Positions 7,665 to 12,402 of a DNA stretch of 12,402 nucleotides are shown in pieces; within the stretch, counting starts at the first letter, position 1, and each line of letters opens with the position of its first letter. The DNA comes from Euryarchaeota archaeon UBA623 (GTDB taxonomy: Archaea; Thermoplasmatota; Poseidoniia; Poseidoniales; Thalassarchaeaceae), in assembly GCA_002505325.1 (NCBI GenBank), contig DAUV01000073.1, positions 1 to 12,402 on the forward strand, in the 5' to 3' direction. The notes below the pieces were generated by a model that was not told the DNA's origin, did not search any database, and worked only from the letters and a program-made list of their open reading frames with translations. Position numbers and translations under genes: made by a program.

Positions 7665-7672
7665 TATTTTAA
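7665..7672 (-). promoter_or_regulatory. Putative TATA box for the peptidase gene
   Basis: Reads TTAAAATA on the minus strand, close to the archaeal TATA consensus, and is the only strongly AT-rich octamer in the 58-bp gap. Initiation about 25 nt downstream would fall near 7640, giving a leader of about 20 nt before the ATG at 7619 with GGAG inside it. It is only 5 nt from the cyclotransferase ATG and so is poorly placed to serve that gene. Confidence 0.5.
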
Positions 7673-7677
7673 CATCG

Positions 7678-8694
7678 ATGGAGCATCGTTCGTACGTGAA
7701 ACAGCACGTCACAGCGTTAGCGCTGGTTGTCGCGATGCTACTAACCGTCCTCACGTGTAGTCTACCAGTGTCCGCCCAAGAGCAGTCGGAAACAGTCGAA
7801 TTAGTTCTGATTTCCTCGCACCAGCACGATTCGGAAGCTTTCACACAGGGGTTTGAGATGCATAATGGATCACTCTATGAGAGCACCGGACTATACGGGC
7901 ACTCCAGTCTCAGAGAGGTCGATCCCTTGAGCGGCCAAGTGATCCGTCAGACCCAACTCAACGAGTCGCTGTTCGCAGAAGGCATCACGGTCGTCGGTGA
8001 CAGTATCGTGATGCTGACTTGGAAGGAGGGCGTAGCACTGGTCTTCGACATCGAATCGATGACCGTAATCGCCAATCATACCTATTCAGGAGAGGGCTGG
8101 GGGCTGTGCTACGATGGAACCCATCTAGTGATGTCGAACGGAACTTCCGAACTGGCCTTCAGGAACCCGGAAGACTTCACATTGACTTCGACTCTGAGGG
8201 TCACTGACCAAGGCAACGAGGTGAGTCTGCTCAACGAGCTTGAGTGTGTTGGCCAGACAGTGTACGCCAATGTCTGGGGCAGCGATTCCATCATTGCCAT
8301 CGACAAGAGCACCGGCGAGGTAGGATTGACTATCGACGCCTCGATTCTCGCCGATAACGAGTCAAACGACTCCAACAACGTTCTGAACGGGATTGCCTAC
8401 GTCTCAGAGCAAGATGCTTTCCTCATCACGGGCAAGAACTGGGCATCCATGTATCTGGTGTCGTTTGGAGATACTCAGGATCCCCAGGATGAAGAGCCTC
8501 TGGAATCTATGGCCGTATCCATTCTGAAGTCGATTTGGCCGGTTCTGCTGATTGCCATTCTGGTAATCTTCCTGAGTTCAATGCGCCTCCTGAGCGCGAT
8601 TATGAGGTTCCTCATACTGGCGTTAGTTAGGCGGCAGACTGAACAGCCGCCGATGCCCAGCGAGGAGGAGCAAGAGGCGGGTGAGGGGCAGTGA
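7678..8694 (+). CDS. Glutaminyl-peptide cyclotransferase (plant/bacterial type), membrane-anchored
   Basis: Glutamine cyclotransferase that converts N-terminal Gln of peptides or proteins to pyroglutamate, here on the outer face of the membrane. The five-bladed propeller family signature is almost complete in order: HDSEAFTQGF (50-59), LYESTGLYGHSSLREVD (66-82), FAEGIT (99-104), LTW (113-115), SGEGWGL (137-143), LLNELE (184-189), ANVW (197-200), NVLNGIAY (234-241) and TGKNW (251-255). N-terminal signal peptide (core 11-30, likely cleavage VSA|Q at 33/34) and a C-terminal helix at about 285-305 with an acidic tail. This ATG was chosen because the in-frame extension upstream is antisense to the divergent peptidase gene and would bury the signal peptide. 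No clear ribosome-binding site is visible. First gene of a three-gene operon. The enzyme identity is firm; the anchor and in-vivo substrates are inference. Confidence 0.92.
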   Translation: MEHRSYVKQHVTALALVVAMLLTVLTCSLPVSAQEQSETVELVLISSHQHDSEAFTQGFEMHNGSLYESTGLYGHSSLREVDPLSGQVIRQTQLNESLFAEGITVVGDSIVMLTWKEGVALVFDIESMTVIANHTYSGEGWGLCYDGTHLVMSNGTSELAFRNPEDFTLTSTLRVTDQGNEVSLLNELECVGQTVYANVWGSDSIIAIDKSTGEVGLTIDASILADNESNDSNNVLNGIAYVSEQDAFLITGKNWASMYLVSFGDTQDPQDEEPLESMAVSILKSIWPVLLIAILVIFLSSMRLLSAIMRFLILALVRRQTEQPPMPSEEEQEAGEGQ

Positions 8695-9440
8695 GCGAGG
8701 CGAACGAGGACGAGTTTGAGGATTACAGTGCCATGGAACTGTGGCTACACGATCTCTCTGTGGACTCAGCTACCAGAGTGGCCGGGGCGCTGATGATATT
8801 CGTCGGGAGCCTTCTCGGAGTTCTTCTCGGAATTGCTCTAATCTCGACGAACGTGGGGGAGATCCTAGCAGGGCAGTTGGATGGTTCGGATGGGTTGGCT
8901 GATGTTGACGGAATTGTCAGTACGGCACTAGAGGACAGCACCACGGGAGGCGAACCAGTAGAGGGAGTCAGAGTAAGCATACTCGACTCCAATGAACTTG
9001 AGATTGGTCATGATTTCACTGACTCTGGAGGCCGGTTTTCAATAGATGACGTGCCTAGACGAACATCCACCTTACTAGTCGATCATCCTGGAAATCGAAC
9101 CGTCAGAATCATCCTCGTACCGGGTGACCACGCGCAGATTTCTGTCTCACTGATGCTTGGCGACGGTGTCGATGAATACGATATGTCCGGAGAGAGCCAT
9201 CTCAGAGAGTCGGTGCTAATCGGCTCTACCATAGCAGCACTCACTCTTTTGGCCGGGCTGGCTGGCATGGTAGGGGGTCTCGAGGCTTACCGGGGCGACC
9301 GCTACCAGCGAACTTGGTGGCTGTCGTTCTTTGGACTCTGGAGTCGAGGCATGCTGTTCGTAGGCCCTATGTTCATTCTATTGGGAATGGGTATGGCCCA
9401 TCTAGCGAGAGATCAGTTCACCGACCACACAGGAAAATAA
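8691..9440 (+). CDS. Membrane protein with carboxypeptidase-regulatory-like beta-sandwich domain
   Basis: 249 residues. An acidic N-terminus (1-25) precedes a membrane helix at about 30-52. An extracytoplasmic domain at about 72-155 follows, with the pattern of the CarboxypepD_reg-like/SpaA-like fold: GIVST...GEPVEGVRVSILD, then TDSGGRFSIDDVP and a final strand ending in VSLML. Two or three more helices lie at about 174-197 and 208-237. The domain is a structural module common in archaeal surface proteins and has no catalytic residues, so a binding or scaffolding role is the most that can be said. The GTG start overlaps the cyclotransferase stop (GTGA), a classic coupled junction; an in-frame ATG at 8733 is a less likely start. 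The kinase gene follows after 14 nt. Domain assignment moderate, function unknown. Confidence 0.75.
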   Translation: MSEANEDEFEDYSAMELWLHDLSVDSATRVAGALMIFVGSLLGVLLGIALISTNVGEILAGQLDGSDGLADVDGIVSTALEDSTTGGEPVEGVRVSILDSNELEIGHDFTDSGGRFSIDDVPRRTSTLLVDHPGNRTVRIILVPGDHAQISVSLMLGDGVDEYDMSGESHLRESVLIGSTIAALTLLAGLAGMVGGLEAYRGDRYQRTWWLSFFGLWSRGMLFVGPMFILLGMGMAHLARDQFTDHTGK

Positions 9441-9443
9441 CTC

Positions 9444-9448
9444 GAGGT
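9444..9448 (+). promoter_or_regulatory. Ribosome-binding site deciding the kinase start
   Basis: GAGGT ends 6 nt before GTG at 9455. This favours GTG 9455 over the TTG at 9449 and over the far upstream in-frame ATG at 9314, which would place about 47 extra residues inside the preceding gene. GTG 9455 also puts the P-loop at residues 8-14, as in thymidylate kinases. Confidence 0.55.
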
Positions 9449-9454
9449 TTGCCA

Positions 9455-10795
9455 GTGTATCTGATTACTATCGAAGGAGGCGATGGTAGCGGCAAAGGCC
9501 TCGCTACGAAGGTGATTTCAGAAGTACTGGAAAAGGAGTTCTCATTCACTTCTGTCGAAGTCACTGGAGAACCGCGCAGGGAGCATCCCCTAGGTCGTCT
9601 AGCTATAGAATCGGTCCGCAAGCAGACGATGACTCCAGAGCAGGAGGCCGGACTGTTCGCTGCCGATAGAGTCGACCACTCGCACGGATGGATACTGCCT
9701 CGTCTGGAGGAGGGTAGGGCAGTGGTCAGCGAGAGGAACATCCACTCTTCGTTGGTATACCAAGGAATTGTGGGAGGGCTAGGTGTCGACAGAGTGGCGC
9801 ACATGAACTCGGCAGCACTGGTTCCTGACCTTTGCATCTGGGTCGACTGCGACCCCGAGGTGGCGCTAAGGAGAATCAAGGGAGGCACGCTGAGAGCGTT
9901 GACTGAGAAGGAAGAGTACTTCGAGACCTCCGAACTGCAACAGAGAATCAGAGAAGGATACACTTCGTTACTATCCGGTGAGATAGAGATGCCCACGCCG
10001 TTCGACATGGGTGCAGTGATTGGACCCATTCTGAACGAGGGGACCGAACGAGAGTTCCGACACGAACTGACTCGCAGGATAAGGAAGTTCGTACACTCCA
10101 GGCCAAAGCCACTAAATGTCGGAATGGAGATTGTCGAGAGAAACTTCCTGCGTAAGTTGTTGAGGGCCTCAAAGGGGCAGACCACACTCTCAGGAATCGG
10201 AGTGAAGCCGTCCAGTGAGAATATGAGTTGGTCCGACGGTTCAGCGCCATGGCGAATTCTCAAGAACGCCCAATCGGAGCACGATGCTGTACTGGAGGAG
10301 ATAAGCGAAGAATCTAGGGTCGACGTGCCTCTCAGCATCTTTTCCCATTCCATGTCTTCGATATGCGGCACACTCGCCTTGTTGCCTTCAGCCGATATCT
10401 CAGAACTGCGTCAGGCACTTGGGCCGGTGAGGGCGGTCTCTGAGCGCCACACTCAGAGGATTGTCAAGTTCCTTCACGAGCGAACCGATTGGGTGCACAA
10501 GCACAAGGCACTCGTAGGCAGGGATGCTCCTAGGTCTCACTTGAAGCATCGCTATCGCATGTTGGGGGTGACGATACTCATCGTCTGGCCACTCAGAGAT
10601 GCGATTCGTAGATGGATTTCGGATAATCCCGAGGCTCATCTCAGGTTCGCGATGGGACAAATCGTCAGGTCGGGAGAGCATCCATCCGCAGTCAGAGATT
10701 CATTGGAGAGGATAGCGCTGTTGAGATCGGGAACGGAAAACTCTCCTCTTCCTGTCGGAGCTAGTGGCCTCGTTTCTTGGTGGCAGGGCAAGTAG
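9455..10795 (+). CDS. tmk: Thymidylate kinase-like protein with a C-terminal extension of unknown function
   Basis: The first ~213 residues are a dTMP kinase fold: cytoplasmic phosphorylation of dTMP to dTDP. Visible are the P-loop EGGDGSGKG (7-15), TGEP (37-40, usually TREP), LFAADRVDHS (67-76), SERNIHSSLVYQG (92-104, usually a DRY-type motif), PDLCIWVDCDPEVALRRI (124-141) and a LID-like segment near 139-157. Family members are about 200-215 residues; this protein has 446. Residues ~214-446 are mostly helical, with basic runs (for example HTQRIVKFLHERTDWVHKHK) and no family I recognise; the frame is continuous, so this is a true fusion or extended form. The residue after the P-loop lysine is Gly rather than Ser/Thr, though adenylate kinases and some TMKs also vary there. 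Third gene after the cyclotransferase, 14 nt downstream of its neighbour. It could be a paralogue with altered substrate. Confidence 0.78.
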   Translation: MYLITIEGGDGSGKGLATKVISEVLEKEFSFTSVEVTGEPRREHPLGRLAIESVRKQTMTPEQEAGLFAADRVDHSHGWILPRLEEGRAVVSERNIHSSLVYQGIVGGLGVDRVAHMNSAALVPDLCIWVDCDPEVALRRIKGGTLRALTEKEEYFETSELQQRIREGYTSLLSGEIEMPTPFDMGAVIGPILNEGTEREFRHELTRRIRKFVHSRPKPLNVGMEIVERNFLRKLLRASKGQTTLSGIGVKPSSENMSWSDGSAPWRILKNAQSEHDAVLEEISEESRVDVPLSIFSHSMSSICGTLALLPSADISELRQALGPVRAVSERHTQRIVKFLHERTDWVHKHKALVGRDAPRSHLKHRYRMLGVTILIVWPLRDAIRRWISDNPEAHLRFAMGQIVRSGEHPSAVRDSLERIALLRSGTENSPLPVGASGLVSWWQGK

Positions 10796-10801
10796 AGATA
10801 A

Positions 10802-11551
10802 TCACTTTATCATCAGCCTTGCATTGGCCGGCAACAGGACCGAAGCAGGGTCATCATCAAAGTACTTCGTTCTGGCACATAGTGCTGCGGAGAACCACCA
10901 TCCTACGACTATACCAGCGGCGAGTCCGGTTATCACCCTGAGGGGGTTGTTGGACTCATACCCAGTGAGCATCTGTGTGAATCCATCGACAGCCATCGGA
11001 GTGAGTCCAATGCCGATTATGGCCAACACAGCCAACATCCTCCGGTCGTCTAGGTAGATAGATTCTAGTCTATCATCAGGGAATACCGAGAGAAAACTGT
11101 CCCGAATGGTCCAACGATTGAGCCCGCGCCAACCAAACAGCGCGGCTCCGATAGCCAAGCCGAGGAATATTCCGACATCACGCGTGCACACCGGCATCTG
11201 ATTACTGTTAATCTCCCAGGATCTCTCATGCTTCTGATGACAGTTCAAGTCCCCGAAGCCGTAAACGAAGGCCCACACTGGGTTAAGTTCGGACCAAGAA
11301 AATGCCCCCCCATGTGCCGATTGATCATGACCCAGAGATGAATCCTCACCGTGGTCTTGATTGCCCCAACTACCATCTGTAGCGTAGTCCATGGCGTTGG
11401 CTCTGCCGGAGAGCTCAGGAACAGTTCCCTCAGGGATTATCATTGGAGCGATGAAGCATAACAGCAGATATCCACCGGTTATTGCTGCTACAGCCCTACT
11501 GACGCCTATTTCTCTAGTTCTGTCACTCAGTCCATTGGCTAGTGACGACAC
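10802..11551 (-). CDS. DUF2085 family integral membrane protein
   Basis: 249 residues with helices at about 17-39, 125-141, 171-187 and 205-225. DUF2085 hallmarks are clear: NCHQKHERSW (103-112), QMPVCTRDVGIFLG (118-131), TPMAVDGFTQ (184-193) and GYESNNPLRVITGLAAG (197-213). The conserved Cys pair (C104, C122), His and Arg suggest a metal or redox site at the membrane, but the family has no established function. Unusual is the loop between helix 1 and the CHQ motif (about 53-88), rich in His, Asp and Glu (H67, H75, H80, D66, E69, D70, D76). The start is GTG; no in-frame ATG lies upstream before non-coding-like sequence. Convergent with the kinase gene, 6 nt apart, and divergent from the Smr gene. 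Family assignment is strong; function unknown. Confidence 0.85.
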   Translation of the reverse strand: MSSLANGLSDRTREIGVSRAVAAITGGYLLLCFIAPMIIPEGTVPELSGRANAMDYATDGSWGNQDHGEDSSLGHDQSAHGGAFSWSELNPVWAFVYGFGDLNCHQKHERSWEINSNQMPVCTRDVGIFLGLAIGAALFGWRGLNRWTIRDSFLSVFPDDRLESIYLDDRRMLAVLAIIGIGLTPMAVDGFTQMLTGYESNNPLRVITGLAAGIVVGWWFSAALCARTKYFDDDPASVLLPANARLMIK

Positions 11552-11644
11552 GTCTCTCGCATCGAAGGCATACTGATGAACTATGTCATACGGTCAGTTT
11601 CGATCCCCTCGCACTCTTTTGAGCAAGCACTCACTCCGCTCTGT
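11552..11644. promoter_or_regulatory. Divergent gap between the DUF2085 and Smr genes
   Basis: This 93-bp gap must hold the start signals of both genes. I see no convincing TATA element, dyad or Shine-Dalgarno site in it. An in-frame ATG at 11576 could extend the Smr protein by 23 residues, in which case most of the gap is coding. Confidence 0.4.
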
Positions 11645-12402
11645 ATGGGCGACCTGAACTACCGTGATGCGGCATGGCTCGGCATAGTGGTCGGGTCCAT
11701 GGTCGCGGTAATGGCGACTTTCATCGCTATCTTCCTCAGTGGGTTGGACAGTCCAGAGGTCATGAGCTCTCTGCGCTCCGGTCTCGTGGCTGGGATTGTG
11801 GCAACTGTAGTCGTGACCATTTTCGCGTACTACAGACTGCTTCAGACGACTCGAACAGGAAAGGATCCCGAGGCCATCAAGGAGCAGGAAGTCATGAGGG
11901 TCCGGGCAATACTTGCTTCGATAGGGGAAAGAGATACCATCTGGGCTAAACAGTCTTGGTCAGTTGAGGAGAAGGTAAGGAGAGACAGGGGCGTATTGGT
12001 GGTGGACCTGCATGGACTCGACGCCCCTTCTGCGGCTGCTCTGACGGATAGACTGCTTGAGCGTAGATCAGACCTCGGCCGATTGAAGCTGGTCACAGGT
12101 AGAGGAGATAGCACCCATCCGGGGTCAGCAGACCCCGGAATCAGGCCTGCTGTGATGCAGCGGCTGAAGGTCGGGGCGCAGAGTGCTGAGTGGCAGGTGA
12201 TACAGAAGTCTAGTTCGGTCACACTCAGGCCGATGGGCAGAGCCCCCACCTCCAAGCAGTGGCTAGGACGATTTGCGATTTTCGTGGTCCCAATGACTGG
12301 CTCCATGACTCTAGCTTTCAGGGACCTAGCAGGAACGGGGATGGAATCGCAGGGGATGACTTTCGGCGCCGCAGCGGGACTTTTGATGACTACGCTTCTG
12401 TC
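11645..12402 (+). CDS. Membrane protein with Smr domain (partial; C-terminus beyond window end)
   Basis: Open to the window end (252 codons). Two membrane helices at about 10-33 and 46-64, a cytoplasmic-looking segment, an Smr domain at about 117-195, then further hydrophobic stretches at about 208-225 and 238-252. Smr signatures: VVDLHGLDAPSA (119-130, the LDLHG motif) and KLVTGRGDSTHPG...GIRPAVMQRL (148-174), the TGRG-type nucleic-acid-binding loop. Smr domains of MutS2 and stand-alone proteins bind or nick DNA or RNA, usually in soluble proteins; one placed between membrane segments is unusual. ATG 11645 is chosen because it directly precedes helix 1; ATG 11576 is in frame and possible. 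No Shine-Dalgarno site is evident. Divergent from the DUF2085 gene. Domain call is good; role (nucleoid-membrane contact, RNA handling) is speculation. Confidence 0.8.
   Translation, partial: MGDLNYRDAAWLGIVVGSMVAVMATFIAIFLSGLDSPEVMSSLRSGLVAGIVATVVVTIFAYYRLLQTTRTGKDPEAIKEQEVMRVRAILASIGERDTIWAKQSWSVEEKVRRDRGVLVVDLHGLDAPSAAALTDRLLERRSDLGRLKLVTGRGDSTHPGSADPGIRPAVMQRLKVGAQSAEWQVIQKSSSVTLRPMGRAPTSKQWLGRFAIFVVPMTGSMTLAFRDLAGTGMESQGMTFGAAAGLLMTTLL

Noticed and set aside
7435..7677. An 81-codon N-terminal extension of the cyclotransferase
   Set aside because: It is antisense to the start of the peptidase gene and would displace the signal peptide from the N-terminus; the ATG at 7678 gives a normal exported enzyme.
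9314..9454. Upstream ATG start for the kinase
   Set aside because: It overlaps most of the preceding gene's last helix out of frame, while GTG 9455 has a Shine-Dalgarno site and puts the P-loop at the usual place.
9418..10371. A 317-codon open frame antisense to the kinase gene
   Set aside because: It lies opposite a clear thymidylate kinase core, is Ser-rich as codon-mirrored frames are, and shows no motif or start signal.

Overview
The window looks like a chromosomal segment of a marine planktonic euryarchaeon, most likely Marine Group II (Candidatus Poseidoniales) or a close relative. This is inferred from several things together: a bacterial-type DNA gyrase subunit B (known in this group by ancient transfer), a type I 3-dehydroquinate dehydratase, very large secreted PKD-repeat proteins anchored by a C-terminal membrane helix, AT-rich TATA-like boxes in otherwise moderately GC-rich gaps, frequent GTG starts and tight gene packing. 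No rRNA, tRNA, CRISPR array or mobile element was seen. A 16S gene or marker phylogeny would be needed to fix the taxon.

Layout. Positions 1-1602 (minus) hold the first 534 residues of GyrB, cut by the window edge. A 196-bp divergent gap (1603-1798) carries a TATA-like box, several dyad symmetries and the leader of aroD (1799-2611, plus). Convergent with aroD by a 4-bp stop overlap is a two-gene minus-strand unit: a 1,368-residue secreted HExxH metallopeptidase-like PKD protein (3513-7619), then a 300-residue membrane-anchored surface protein (2608-3510) that starts 2 nt after the peptidase stop. Diverging from the peptidase is a plus-strand operon: an anchored glutaminyl-peptide cyclotransferase (7678-8694), a multi-helix membrane protein with a carboxypeptidase-regulatory-like domain (8691-9440, 4-bp overlap), and a thymidylate-kinase-like protein with a long extra C-terminal region (9455-10795). 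Convergent with it is a DUF2085 membrane protein (10802-11551, minus). The window ends inside a membrane protein carrying an Smr domain (11645-12402, plus, partial).

How the genes fit together. gyrB, aroD and the thymidylate kinase are housekeeping genes for DNA topology, the shikimate pathway and dTTP supply. The middle third (2608-9440) is a cell-surface block. Three of its proteins share one plan: signal peptide, ectodomain, one C-terminal helix and a charged cytoplasmic tail. One is a likely protease and another would cap N-terminal Gln of exported proteins, so a link in exported-protein processing is plausible but unproven. The least explained items are the C-terminal half of the kinase, the membrane-embedded Smr protein, the 300-residue surface protein and the dyads between gyrB and aroD.
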